Source of the DNA: Pyrocephalus nanus
Lineage: Eukaryota; Chordata; Aves; Passeriformes; Tyrannidae
NCBI GenBank assembly: GCA_038380795.1
Contig: CM076260.1
Location: forward strand, 4,873,533 to 4,937,532
Reading direction: 5' to 3'
Length of the DNA stretch: 64,000 bases
In this document: in pieces, positions 12,001-24,263 of the stretch
Layout: each line of letters begins with the position of its first letter
Numbering within the stretch: the first letter of the stretch is position 1
Translations under genes and position numbers: made by a program
The notes under the pieces: model-generated
What the model was told of the DNA's origin: nothing
What the model saw: the letters and a program-made list of their open reading frames with translations, nothing else
Database searches by the model: none

Positions 12001-14231
12001 AACAGTCTATTTTGTTACAGAGAAAACACCCCAGAATCCTATTTAACATGCATCAGTACAATCTGTTCTTTAATATGTTGTGAATTTGATTTATATCTCT
12101 GTCTTATTTTTTTATCTGGGAAAAAAAAATGCTATCAAGGTCTGAATGAGGAGATTCCAATGGGTTTGGTTTGGTTTTGTTATATTGCAGTAGGAAAAAG
12201 AAAGGAGTAACATTTTCAGTTATCCGTGCTCCCGACAGTTCGGATGACTCATATCCACAAAGTCATATTCCTTGAAGCACTGGCTGATGGGCAACTTTGC
12301 TAAAACAACCAACCATTCATCAAGAGTTAACTGCCTGCACTGGATAAACTTCCAGAACCCAAAGAAATCTGAGGGACTTTTTTATGTTGGCAAAGCCCAT
12401 TATTCATCGGAGGCAGTTGCAGCCTTGGAACTGCAATTGCTGCTGTGCTTTGTTAAATTTGGTATTCACAACAAAAAAACAAACCCACAAACAACACAAA
12501 AGTGTAACAAAAGCCCTGCTAATGTTCAAATTTTATAGTGAGATACAGCCACCAGGCACTAGCACAGAAGAATATTTCTGATTGGCTACCAGCTGTCGGA
12601 GCTGAACAGATGAGCTGGAAAGTAGCAATTTACAAGCTATTTCATATTTAAAACTGCTAAGTCCTGTGCAAAACAATCTTTTCTTTCTGGGAAAAACAGC
12701 AGAGAAAAAAAAATAAAGATCCCCAGAAGAAAAGAAATATCCACTGAGAACAGATTCTCCCAGCACAGAGAGAAATTTCAGATTTCCCTTTATTCTTTCA
12801 AATACTTTATGTCTTTCAAACAAATACTTTGTTCTTACAAATGAATTAGCTTTGTTTAATTATGTTAGAAATCAGACTAGTTTCTTAGAAACATTAATTA
12901 TTGCTGTGTTGTCACATAATGTCACATTTTAACCTACAGCTCACTTTTTAATAATTGCTGTTATCAAGAGCTATTTTAATACAAAGTCTCCCAGCATTTC
13001 TGAATGCAGCTGCATAAATTGTGATTAACTAAGAAGGATTATTGCACTTAAACTAGAATGGAAGTAATAAATGTTTATTTCAGGAAAATGTAAAAGATTT
13101 GTGCAAAACCATCGCATTCTATATATAGTCCTTCATTTAACAGCTCTACAAACCTGCAAAAGTTGGTTCTTGTTGAAAACTGCCAGGCTACATACAATGA
13201 AATCTGGAGTAATAACACCAGAGAGCTGTCAGTCAGCCATCCATCCATCTAATTGGCTTCTTACCATCTTTCCATCATGTTTTTTTTATAACTGGTCGCC
13301 TCTGGCTAAAATGCAAATCATGAGGAAGAGCCGTCTAGAAAAAGCTGCTGCTTTCTTAATTATCTGTCAGAGTATGGACCAGTGGACCCTGGGCCGTGGA
13401 GTGGAGTTATGCTAAGCAGAAAGGCATCATGGGAATTGGAGTGACAGCTCATTTTCCTCCTGTGCTTTTTCGGCGTTCGAATGACAATGCAGAAATACGG
13501 GTTTTTCCCACACTTTCTCTGAACACCTGGGCCAATGCTCAGGGGAACACAAAGCCAAAACTGTCACATTTCCAGACATGGTCTTATTGCTGTCACTGTG
13601 ACAGGATTGTTGACAAATGCCAGCAGTCATCTCAGCATCTTGGGAAATGTCTGCCGTGGTTGTGTCAACAGCCTGACAGAAATTGTTAATGTTTAAACTT
13701 CTTCCACTGACAGAATCCTGTCTTGCTGACAGTATTTGTCATATGAAACTCAATCTTTGTCAAACTTGCTTAAAAATTAACACTTCCTCCATTTCTTTTG
13801 CAGCTAACTGCCTGTGTGCTTTTTTTTCCCCTTCCTTAAGTAATAAGATTTCAACAAGGTAATATTCCACAGTCCACAATGAGTCCAAGAGCACAAGCAC
13901 ATTATGAACTTATGGCCAGCTTGTCCTTTTGACCTCTGTTACAATGATAATTATGCTTTTATTCCTTGCCCATTTTTTTCGCCTTAGGAATCAAAGTTCT
14001 GAATTATTCAAGAGCCATAAAAATCCTATTTCTCAGTGTACAATGTGGAAAATCAATTAAACAGAGTTAGCTTAGCACTTATATAAAAATCAAGTTACAA
14101 GTTTGTAGACATACATTAACTGAGTCCTTCCCCAACTTTGGTTTTGAAGGTCAGTCCAAATGGACAGAGAAACAGGGTCAGTTAAGTTTCACCTGGGAAC
14201 CTTATTCCAGATCTAAATCTGAAAGTTCATC
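12001..14231. other. Unique AT-rich DNA, no gene seen
   Basis: Includes a slightly CpG-richer part at 13330-13670 (GAGCCGTC, GGGCCGTGG, TTCGGCGTTCGAATG, ATACGGG, TGCCGTGG) overlapped by 97-114-codon ORFs with no recognised domain. No repeat identified. Confidence 0.5.
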
Positions 14232-14361
14232 ATCAGAGAATCACAGAAGGATTTGGGTTGAATGGGACCTTAAGGATCATCCAGTTCCAAGCCCCCTGCC
14301 ATGGGAGAGATGCCCCCCCACTAAATCAGGATGCTCAGAGCCCCACCCAACTTGGCCTAGA
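14232..14361 (-). mobile_element. CR1 3' fragment, group A, antisense
   Basis: Starts with reversed octamers (ATCAGAGAATCACAGAAGG), then TTTGGGTTGAATGGGACCTT, AAGCCCCCTGCCATGG and GAGCCCCACCCAACTTGGCC. Homology stops soon after CTTGGCCTAG. A short CR1 insertion in - orientation. Confidence 0.9.
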
Positions 14362-16499
14362 ATGAGCATTGGTTTGTACCAACAAAAAGACAGGCCACAT
14401 AATCAATGCTGTCTATCTTCCAAAAATGACATGGGAATATCAAGGGGTCAATTTATTTGAGTGCACATGGTTACACCCAAGAACACCTGAACTAACTAAT
14501 CATCATTAACTCATTGGGTTTTAAGAATGAAATCATAGCAAGAAAGAGTTCTGCATATTTTTATGTTGAAGCAGGAAAATTGGAAGGACAAATGTGCAAC
14601 CAGAAGTGTGGAGACCTTCAGGATGATGCAAGGCGTGGTCTTGGAGCTCCACTAGGAAGAGTTTTACCAGTGAATCCCTACCCATGTCCCCTGGTGGCAT
14701 TATACAATCAATAATTATGAGGGTGTCATTAATTAGTAAAAAAAAAAACCACCTGGTTGTTCACACAGATTGAAGATTTCACAAGAATGACGTCCTGGAT
14801 AATGTTTTAAAGCTGGATATTTATACCTTCTCCAAATTATCGCCTTCACAGAAAATACTAAGTGGTCACCTGTTTAACCTTTTGGGAAGTGAATCCATTC
14901 TGTTAGTAACCCTTCCATAGGCCTGGCGTTGTGTCCCAGATGTTTCATTCAGATCAAATGTTGTTCTTCATTTGCCTTCTTGACATGTTTTCTGAATATT
15001 GTCATTTTCTGAGCACTGTAAAGGCCAGAAGCAAATCCTAGGCAGGCAAAGAGTTACTCGTAGGTAAGACTGATATAATAAATATAATCTGAGACACTGA
15101 GCATGGGCCAAAGAGCTAAGGCTGAGTTTTTCTTCACTGACTCTGCTTTGCAGTGTGGGTTGTTTTGCTGTTGCATAGGCAAATTATTAAAACTTGGGTG
15201 CCTAAAATTATATGAACATTTATATACCTGTCATCCAGAGATCTTTCAGCTTCCTGGTGGATTAAGTTCAACTGCCAAGAGAGGTTGGGGAGTGTGTTTT
15301 CTGTGAAATGCTGGGATTTTAGATGTTGAACTTTCCAGCATCATGACTTGAGTAGTTTATACTCACTGAAATAAAAGGTGGTCTTCCTGGGGAACAATCA
15401 AGGTGCCAAGGAAAAGTGGACTCCTCTTTAATTAGGAAGCAGCCGAGAAAACATTCTTCATAGTCCCTTTATGGATTTAGCAAACCTTACTCAAGCTTAA
15501 GAAATTATTTAAGAACAAGGCCTTATTTTGCCTGTATCTTCACTTTCACACTTACCAGACTGAGCTAATTATATTCAGCTACTCTGATATATCTAAGAAA
15601 ACAAGAATTACAAGATAATAGAATGATCTGGTGTTGTTATTTCTTGTATTGAAGTGATCTTGATATTTAAGATATTAATATAAAACATAATGATATAGAT
15701 TTACTCTCTTACATCCTGGAGAGTAAAATCAGTCTGAATGTGTTTAAAGACTTGAAATCTTATAAAATTTCCAGAAGAATTTAAATTTTCAGCAGAAATT
15801 GAAGATAGTGACTACCTGAGCTGCTTCAAAGAATGAAATTTAAACACCATTAAATTAGGATACATAAAATATTGCTAAGCCTTCCTGAATTTTGCATTGT
15901 TCAATCTCACAAAGATTTTCTTATGCTACTGTACTTAAAGCTGGTTATCAAGCAGAATCAGTTCTGTTTTTCCAGTGTACCGGAATGATGTCGGATAAAC
16001 GTACCAGATGGTAAAATTTGATATTGCCAATGTGATCTGTAATTCCAAGAAAGTTTCCATTCAGAGACTCGCTTTATAAAGCAATGCCAGCCTTATTTAC
16101 AGGTAAAGAAACCCAACAGACCAGCCAGGGCTACATGGCAAGTACATAAATAGCTTGTATTGGTACATAGACATATTTATGTGACTTTGTCAGAGCCATG
16201 AGGTGAATTGGTTTCAGACCCAAGTTCAAAATCTCATGTGCTCAGAATCAAACCCGTTGCATGATAGAAATAATCCCATATGTGTCTGTCAGAAAGTATG
16301 CTAGGGAGTTTGAAACCAATCCATCCTGCCATTCCAGAGTTAGCTCCGGGTGAAAGTTATGTGTATCTGTACAAAACAGAATTCTGCTCATAAATTTGTT
16401 TGGTTTTCAAGTTTTCTCTGTCAGAAAGAAAAGTTTGTAGGTTTGAAACTTGATTTCCAGTTTTCAATTTATGAAATATTAAATTTGACTGGGAAAAAG
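14362..16499. other. Unique AT-rich DNA, no gene seen
   Basis: No recognised repeat or exon. A short A-run occurs near 14740-14749. Confidence 0.5.
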
Positions 16500-17190
16500 A
16501 AAGGGTTTTGACTGAGACAATGTAAGCGGGGCTCAGCAGCTTCGTACCCGGCACGGCCAATGAAGAGACCAGGGCTACGCAGGTGGGGACCTATCAGATG
16601 TGAGATGCAAAACTCAGCCCTGCAGTGAGAGATTTCGGATCCACACGGGGTTCATCTGGAGGCTGCTTGAACTGAAGGATAGATATTGAAAACTTAAACT
16701 GGCTTTTTGTGTTCCCTGGCCAGCCTTGCAGCAACCTGTTCTTCCCCCAGCCATGGCACATCTGTGAGCGGCTTCTGTGAGTGATCACCTGCTCTGAGGG
16801 AAACTGAAAATCCTTCATTCTCCTTGACACAACTAAGATGATGTAAAGAACAGAACAGAGTGGAAAAGCCTATGAGAGCAGAGCATAGAATATACAGCCT
16901 GAGTCCTGGGCTAAATAATTATCTCCGGGTATTGTATTATTTGCATAATTAAGAAGTTTGGCTGAATTTCCAACACGCTGTCTCCTACATCAGGGAGGTG
17001 GTGGGGGCGAGTTAATCAGCAGGAGGAAAGTGAAGGTTAATGAATTGTTATTCAGATGGTGCAGGCCCTGTGAGATTTGTGGATAATTGATACCATTTGG
17101 GAGCTAAGGCGGAGAGGAAGACGAGAGAGGAGCTGCTGCAGCAGCTAGACTGGAAAAGAGCAAGCAAATGAAAACTTAGCAATTATCATT
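16500..17190. promoter_or_regulatory. Candidate conserved regulatory block (CpGs, POU/homeodomain words)
   Basis: The left half (16520-16770) keeps about eight CpGs and a CCAAT word in GGCACGGCCAATGAAG. The right half (16880-17190) has TAAATAATTATC, a POU-type ATTTGCATAATTAAG (octamer ATTTGCAT at 16939-16946), GTTAATGAATTG, GATAATTGATACC and GCAATTATCATTTTG. Such clusters of TAAT and POU sites in gene-poor DNA are typical of developmental enhancers. No function can be read from one sequence. Confidence 0.3.
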
Positions 17191-17199
17191 TTGATGGGT

Positions 17200-17276
17200 T
17201 TGTTTGTCTTTTTTTTTTTTCTTAATCTTTCTCTGACTTGTGTTTTGGTGTTTGTTTTTGGTTTTTTTTTTCCTCT
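17200..17276. repeat. T-rich low-complexity tract
   Basis: Runs of T broken by G and C (GTTTGTTTGTC, long T run, TTTTGGTGTTTG, second T run, then CCTCTTCTCTTCCC). A 85-codon ORF beginning here is an artefact of the F-rich translation. Confidence 0.75.
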
Positions 17277-18000
17277 TCTCTTCCCTCATGAGTTGAGTGG
17301 AATTAGGATGGATACAAAAGAATCATTCAAAAAAAATAACTATCTGGCAAAGGCAATGGCCTTTGAAATCTCATCTGGGAAATCATCATATGGAGGGTGG
17401 AAAGACAATTTAGTGTGGGCTGGAAGTGTGGTGTCAGCATCAGGTTGACTCCAGCCTGGGTTTTTTCCAGCAGGTGAAATTTCCATTTTGCGGAAGTTCA
17501 GGGTAACCCTGGTACACCCTTACCCTGTTATCAATTCCTTTTAGTGCTACAAAATCATCTAGAGGATCAAAGAATGGCATTGTATTAATCTTTGTCCAAA
17601 AATCTCATATCCCAAGGACCCTACGGTTTTCATCAAGAAATCATATGATATTACCTGTAGTACCTTAAGCTAGAAACAGGTGAGTAAAAAAAGCCACATG
17701 TACTGAACTGGGTCATGATAAACACAAACTTTAAACCTTCTTTCTGAACCACCTGCCTGCATTTGACATCCTCAGCAAGATACAAGAAACACCACTAAAA
17801 GATTTCTGTGCAGGCACAGCTTTAGGATGACCATGATTAAAGACTGTCAAGAAGGAGATCTCATCCATCTTGAACTGGCGTCCTGTCCAACAAAATTATT
17901 TATACTTTAGTTCAGATAAAATTATTTCCATATAAAATTCTTTATATAAAAATATATATAATTTAATTCAGGTAATATCCTAATGATGGAATTTTTGGGG
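17277..18000. other. Unique AT-rich DNA, no gene seen
   Basis: TATA-rich near 17890-17970 (TTTATATAAAAATATATATA). Nothing else recognised. Confidence 0.5.
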
Positions 18001-18017
18001 AAAAAAAAAAAAAAAAA
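18001..18017. repeat. Poly-A tract (17 A)
   Basis: Uninterrupted A run preceded by TTTTTGGGG. No recognisable retrocopy lies directly upstream. Confidence 0.85.
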
Positions 18018-18460
18018 CAACCTCAAGAAGATCCTTGACACTGGCTGCCTACCAAAAACATTTTAGGACATTTCACAAACACATTTCAAATGCTTACTTT
18101 TGGCCCCCAGTCAGAAACATATCAATAAACATGTTGATTTTTTTTTTTATCAGTCCAGAGACAGAACAAAAAGGTATTTCAGCAGCAGTGCAGTTCTGGA
18201 ATAAAAAATGAGAATTTTAATGGCTAGGACAGTCTCATATTTCAAAAAGTCGTTGTGGATCCTAAGTTGCCTGAATGGAAATCTGCCCATTCTCTGCTAC
18301 TTCCTCTCCAAAATCAAAAGATTTGGGGTGGAATATTTTCCCTTCAGTGAGTGAGCATTTTGTGAAGAACTGAAATCCATGCTGAAAGGTGGAGAGGAAA
18401 GGCTGCTCAAAGCAGGGTAGGGATAAAGTGCTTCTGTTTGTTGCTTCTTATTTAGATGGG
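18018..18460. other. Unique DNA, no gene seen
   Basis: No repeat or exon recognised. Confidence 0.5.
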
Positions 18461-18563
18461 CTCATAGAACAGTTTGGATTGGAAGGGATCTTAAAGAACA
18501 TCTCATTCCAACACCCTGCCATGGCCAGGGGCACCTTACACTAGACCAGGTTGCTCCAAGCCT
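18461..18563 (-). mobile_element. CR1 3' fragment, group A, antisense
   Basis: CTCATAGAACAGTTTGGATT, GGAAGGGATCTTAAAG, ACACCCTGCCATGGCCAGGG and CTAGACCAGGTTGCTCCAAG. This is the reverse complement of the group A tail, with the octamer end at the left. Confidence 0.9.
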
Positions 18564-18769
18564 GAAGATTAATGGTGACAATCATCCACTGAAAATAATG
18601 TAAAACTTATTTTTCTCTACTTCTAAGACATTGCTGGGATGGAAACATGAGTCCTGTTGATACAAACAGGTGAGTTCCATGTTAAGTCCAAAACGTTTTG
18701 ATATGATTTCCAATATAATAAGGAGGATATGTAATTGCTCCAACATGTGGGAGTAGGCAAAAGGTGGGC

Positions 18770-18960
18770 AAAGTATTGATCAGGCACTGGAACAGGCTAC
18801 CCAGGGAGGTGGTGGACTCACCAATTCTGGAATTGCTCAAAAAGCATGTGGGGGTGGCACTTGGGGATACAGTTTTAGTGCTGACCAATGTGGTGCTGGG
18901 TAAATGCTTGGATTGGACAATCTTAGAGGTCTTTTCCAAATTTAATGATTCTGTGAGTCT
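18770..18960 (+). mobile_element. CR1 3' fragment, group B
   Basis: CACTGGAACAGGCTACCCAG, GGTGGTGGACTCACCAAT, GTGGCACTTGGGGATACAG and CTTTTCCAAATTTAATGATT, then CTGTGAGTCT. + orientation. It lies ~200 bp from an antisense group A tail, so the two are independent insertions. Confidence 0.9.
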
Positions 18961-21379
18961 CTGAAAGCACTGAAAACTCTGAGGTTTAGTTGATTTTAGG
19001 AAAAGCTGATGTTCATCTGTAAATTATGCCTGAAGTGTTAATAAGGCCTAGTCTACACACCAGCTAAGAGGAAGAGCAGTCCAATACAGCTGCATCTTAC
19101 TGGAAGGAAAATGATACTTTCCTTATGTTATCATTGATTATTACCTTTCTGGAAAATCGGTATTTTGCTGGCTGTGAAAGTTTACTGCATCTCCTGAGCA
19201 TTTAATTTCTCATTCTAGGTTTTGTAGCAAACCCCCATGACTTTGGCCCAAATGCATAAGATCAATTTGATATGTATTTGGACTTTAATAAATATTTCCC
19301 ATCCCTTCCACTGGTGTTAGTCTAGAATAACTCCATTTCCCTGTCATATCCCACTGAACTGATCTTTTCCTTTCTACCTTGCCTGGCTGTCTTTGAACTC
19401 TTTTTTTTTCCTTTTCTGTTCTTTTTTATTTTTTATTCTTCTCTTTTTTTCCCCCTTCATATTACAACTTCCTGCACCTTTGAGACCTTAGCAACTTCAG
19501 GAAAGTTTTATTTATTTATTGAATAAAAAATTCAGTGGGAAAAAGAACATACACGTACCTGTATGGTGGGAAGGGGAGGGGGTGCAGAATCTAGGGCACA
19601 TCTTGCCGTGATGAAAAAGATGACAGGTGCCCCCCACTGCAAGCGTGGGACTGAGAGACCGTGGACTGAATTTAAGGAGGATGCCAGTGACTTCAGGGAG
19701 AGATCTTCTACCTGCAATATTTCCTTGTAGTTAAAATACACAGCACACTGCTGCAGCTACTTACAGAGACAGGCAAGTGTGAAAATTAATTTAAGAGGCA
19801 GTTACACAGATTTTGGGTGAAGGTCTGAATAATGAAAATAGCACTGCTAGGGACATATTTTTGGCTGATTCCAGTGCTGAAATACACTGTAATGTTGGCT
19901 GATCTCAGTTTAATACAATCCTGCAAGCAGGTGTCCTTGATGGTGCTTCAAGACTTCTTGCAAATAAGTCCTTATGTTGCCACTTTTAAAATATGTGGGC
20001 AGTATTGTTGGACACAACTCATAAAATACAAAATAAATGAAAAAAAAAAAAAAGACATGGTGCTTTGCACTGAGGAGTGAAGCATATGAAATAACTGGGT
20101 TATGCTCTAACAACGAGCATGGTAGAAATTGTAGCTCTGCAAATGTATCAGGGGGACTGAAACAAGAATTAAATTAAGACTTTCTAGATTGATAAACATG
20201 CTCTGGGTCACACAAGTGGTAGCACTGGTCAGGGGAAAAGGCCAAATGTAGAGAGAGATTTGATGACTCCTTGATATCTCCCTGCAGTTCATCATGTATA
20301 AAATATTGCCACTCTCCCTCTGTGTCTTCTGCTCCTACTTTTTTGAATTATTTGTGTCAGTGGTTTGGTGCTACTGCCTTTGACGGAGGAACTACCTCCA
20401 TCCTGGTAGCAATTTTGGACACAGCTTAATTGGATAGGCTTCTCAAATCCCTCTGCTCAGAACCTGAAACCTGACAAACATAAATAGAAAGAAAAGGAAG
20501 ATTTCTGAAACCCAGACATATGCAGGCACCATTACCAAAAGGCTGGTTGAATCCTTGTCTCTTCAGCTCAGTAAATCCAGTCACACTGGAATTTTCACAT
20601 CCATGTTTGGACTTCTAAACCTTGTGTGGTCAGTTTAAGTTAATCATCGATATTTTCTCACTTTTAATAAAATAGGATAACTTCAGGGGAATATTCCATA
20701 TTAGACATTAAGTATTATGGAATGATGCATACCTCTTTAAAGACAGCTTTTATTTTTCCCCATTGATGGCCTACATACTCAGCTTAACTTTTAGGCCTCC
20801 ATAATATCAAGCACTTTGAATTAGGTAACATTCCTGTATATTTGATTTTTAATAATTCAAAATATGTGGATTAATCCTTCCATTCCACCATCTTCAGTAA
20901 CAAATTTATAATTTATATTCATTTCTTTATCACTCCATTATTGTTTATGATAGGAAGGGCCTAGTTTGGAAAAGAAGCAGAATTTATTGCGGTCATAAGC
21001 CAAGATCTCTTCCAGGAAGAATACGTGGAGTTTTGCTGCAGCAGATGCCACCACTGACCACTGAGCACAGAAACTTTCTACTCCATGAATCTAGTGCAAA
21101 ATTTAATTCAATCTGTTTGATTAGCAAAACCCAAGCAGTTGAAAAGCACAGTCATCTGTTCTTGGAGCATTAAAATAGAAAGGATTTTGGTGTCTGGGGA
21201 AGACAAGCTTTCCAGAAGCCACCAGGGATATCTGTCCTTCTGACTATGGAGGGTAGATAATCTCATACCATGACAATTTCTTCTGTTCCCATTGGTGGAA
21301 AAGCAGGAGTGGAAGAGATGGAAGCCTTCACAGGCATTTTTTTGTCTAGTGTAGTGCTTTACCCCAAAGAATATTTCTT
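18961..21379. other. Unique AT-rich DNA, no gene seen
   Basis: Includes a pyrimidine tract (19400-19458) and a 14-A run (20040-20053). No coding or interspersed repeat recognised. Confidence 0.5.
19400..19458. repeat. Pyrimidine-rich low-complexity tract
   Basis: Almost pure T with scattered C (TTTTTTTTTCCTTTTCTG... CTCTTTTTTTCCCCC). Simple-sequence DNA. Confidence 0.75.
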
Positions 21380-21480
21380 CTCCATCGACAGCTGCACAGT
21401 AAAAGCAGCTCCGTCTGTTAAAATATGCAAATGACCAGCACGCATCTTTCCTCCCTCTCCTACTGGGCAGGGAATTCTGA
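21380..21480. promoter_or_regulatory. Candidate regulatory stretch with exact octamer
   Basis: Contains the exact POU octamer ATGCAAAT at 21425-21432, flanked by CATCGACAGCTGCACAG (an E-box CAGCTG) and CAGCACGCATC. Short and speculative. It is listed because CpG plus octamer plus E-box within 100 bp stands out from the flanks. Confidence 0.2.
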
Positions 21481-24142
21481 ATCTAAATTTATGGTGGAAA
21501 AAAACCCAGAGAATCAGAGTGAAGTGAATCTCAAACCGAGGGACTGCAGCGTGTTTGGTTGGATAATGATTTCAGCAAAGGGGAAAAAAACGTGAACAGG
21601 GACATGAATACCAGTTCTAGTAATGAAATGTTTCAGCAGAGATTGGCAGAATCAGTGGACAGGATAAAAGGCCTCTGAATTAGGGAAAAATTAACAATTA
21701 AGTTATAACACTGAGAGATCTTTGAAAGAAAAAATAATTTATAGTTATGGATAAAAGTCCACTGAAAGAAAACAAACATCAGCTGGTGACATAAACTGAT
21801 TTGAATGATTCAATTTGCCCTTGAAGACAAGTAGATTTTATGTATTTTTTAACTCAAAGAGGAGAGCAATGTTGACTTCACCTTCTGTTTGTTGTGTGTT
21901 CATTAGTTTTGGTCTATTTGGTTACTGTTAATGTAAACAATGACTGAGGCAAGGTAAGGGGACCTGGGCATGGCAGTTCAAGACCACCCAGTGCTGACCT
22001 ATCCTTACAAACACTAAGTTTGGTATCTGACTTCAGCATTTATTCAAAACAAGACTGTATTCAAAGTCTTAGCTATAAATTTTAATATTTTCTGCGACAA
22101 GTGAAGATTAAAGATCTGTCTCTGAGATAGACTCAGTGCTGAAACCAGGAGGATTTCAAAAGAAAATGTGTTAGAAAGTGTGTCATAGCATGTGACTGTG
22201 AGATCACTGAGGACCTGAACTGTGTTTTTAGAGATTGGGATGGCTGACGTGCCCAGATATTATACTGTGCTTTCCGGATAGTGTTCCCTCTATAATTCAA
22301 GTGCCTTAATTTTTCTTACAGGACTGGTCTCACCATTCTATGAACTTAGTAGGTGAACAAGAGAGAGAGTTAATTATCAGATTTCAGGGGTTTTTTGATT
22401 ATGGATGCATGTCTCTTAGAAAAGTCCTAAGCATACCATGCCAAAGAACAAATATGGTTTCTCTCTAATTTGGATTATTGTAGTACTTAGTGTTATAAAT
22501 TCAGATCTTTATTCAAAGAATAATAAATGAACAAGCTAAATTGGGATATTAGTACATCTAACCATTCACTGTGAAGTTATTTCACACTTAGCTTTGTAAA
22601 TAAAGAACTTCTTTTTCTACTATTCCTTATTGGACCATTCAGAACTGACTCCTAAACCCTCCACAAAATGAACTTCACTCTTGTTATATCTCTCTATAGT
22701 CGCATCTCAGAACCACCTTCCCAAAGACATCTTTCTTCTGCCAGTCTCTTTTTGCAAAGTTGACCAAGAAAATCCAAGGTGTTTTTCTTGAAACCAAGTT
22801 ACACTACCCTTATTTTCTGTAATTGTTTTTTTCAGGTGTCCTCCAATCCCTATAAATTCTCCTTCAGCATGATTTTTAGAGTATTTTTACCTTCAGGATT
22901 TCAGAGTATTTTTCAGTCTCAGTGGGAGAAGAGGGAAATGCCAGAAGATTCTGCCTTTGTGTCCATGGTCGTTTAAACTGAGAAAAAGAATATTTCTACA
23001 GAAATATTTGGTGCTTTCCTAAAGTAGTTATCTAAGGCACTTATTGCTCCCTGGACATATCACTCCCTAGGAGTGCTTTGTCTCAGTTCCTTAGATGATT
23101 GAACACAGTCCATCTTTTTCTCTGCATTTGGGGCATTTTGCTTCCATGTCTCAGTAGAGTTCTGGATCAGAACAAGGGTTTCTGATCCCTACAGTAATAA
23201 ATAAACTAATGTTATTAGTTTGAACTTTATTGGATTTGTATAAAGAAAAAAGTAATGAAGATAACATGGCAAAAATAATATTAAAGTTAATATTATGAGA
23301 TATAGGTCATGTGTTTTTTTTTAATTTTTTCTACCCCCTTTAACAAATTCCCTTTCAATTTCAGTCCAGTCATGAAGAATTTGATTTGTGGGCCCATTTT
23401 ACCAATGGAATCACAATGGCACATAATCTATACAGCTGTGCGTGCACCATCTGGCAGTGGTTCAGCCAGTTTTCCACTTGCCAGAAAGCCACATTTTTGG
23501 CTGGAAGAATTAAAGTTGTTCCAACTTTCTTGGCCCCAATCACACCAATAGTTCCACATGTTAGTGTCTGGTGCCAAAGTTGTTTCACTCCCTAGAAATA
23601 ACTTTGTGATCTAAATTCATCATCCTTAGAAACGATTTTGTGCATGATGCTGATGAAAAAACTTTGCTGACCTATAGAATTTCCCATCAGCAGGTCTCAA
23701 GGATCTTTGAAAAGAGATTGGGACTTTTTTACCCATTAACAAATAGGAAAACAGACATGAGCAGGTGGAGTGTGTATACTGAGGGTTTATTCCTTTCTAA
23801 AATATAAAAAAACCCCAGAACCCCATTTCCCAGATTACATCTGTACAAATAAACAAACCAGCTCCACAGCACAGACTTGAGCTGGATCCCACAGTCTTCC
23901 CACCATTTGTTAGCAGGTTCCTCAACATATCTTTGGCTGCTGCCATCCAGCACTCCTTAATGCCATGTCCCTCCAGTGAAAGATCCGTGGTCCACTTTAT
24001 TTGCTGGTACTGATTCATCCCTCAATGTAAATTCATGCCTGTCCTTATGATGATGTCTAATTTCTCTACACAATCAATGCAATTTTTTGCTTGACATTAA
24101 ATTAGCACAAGAATTTACAAACTCTCTAATTTGTAGAATTGT
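21481..24142. other. Unique AT-rich DNA, no gene seen
   Basis: 23750-24030 is somewhat GC-richer. It reads on the - strand as a 73-74-codon pair of ORFs followed by AATAAA, but I recognise no family. The rest is featureless. Confidence 0.45.
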
Positions 24143-24205
24143 TGAATCACAGAATGGTTTGGGTTTGAAGGGGCCTGAAAGATTATCTTGTTCCAACCCC
24201 CTCAT
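24143..24205 (-). mobile_element. Short CR1 3' tail, group A, antisense
   Basis: TTGAATCACAGAATGGTTTG then GGTTTGAAGGGGCCTG then TTGTTCCAACCCCCTC. Only ~63 bp of the 3' terminus is present. Confidence 0.88.
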
Positions 24206-24249
24206 TTGTCTTTGCTAAACATGGTTGTGTTTGCCAATGCTCTAATGTC

Positions 24250-24263
24250 TTTTTTTTTTTTTT
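24250..24263. repeat. Poly-T tract (14 T)
   Basis: Uninterrupted T run ~45 bp beyond the antisense CR1 tail. No clear link to it. Confidence 0.75.

Noticed and set aside
19627..19640. CTCF-like GTGCCCCCCACTGC
   Set aside because: Two mismatches fall at informative core positions (C for T, C for G); weaker than the three sites reported.
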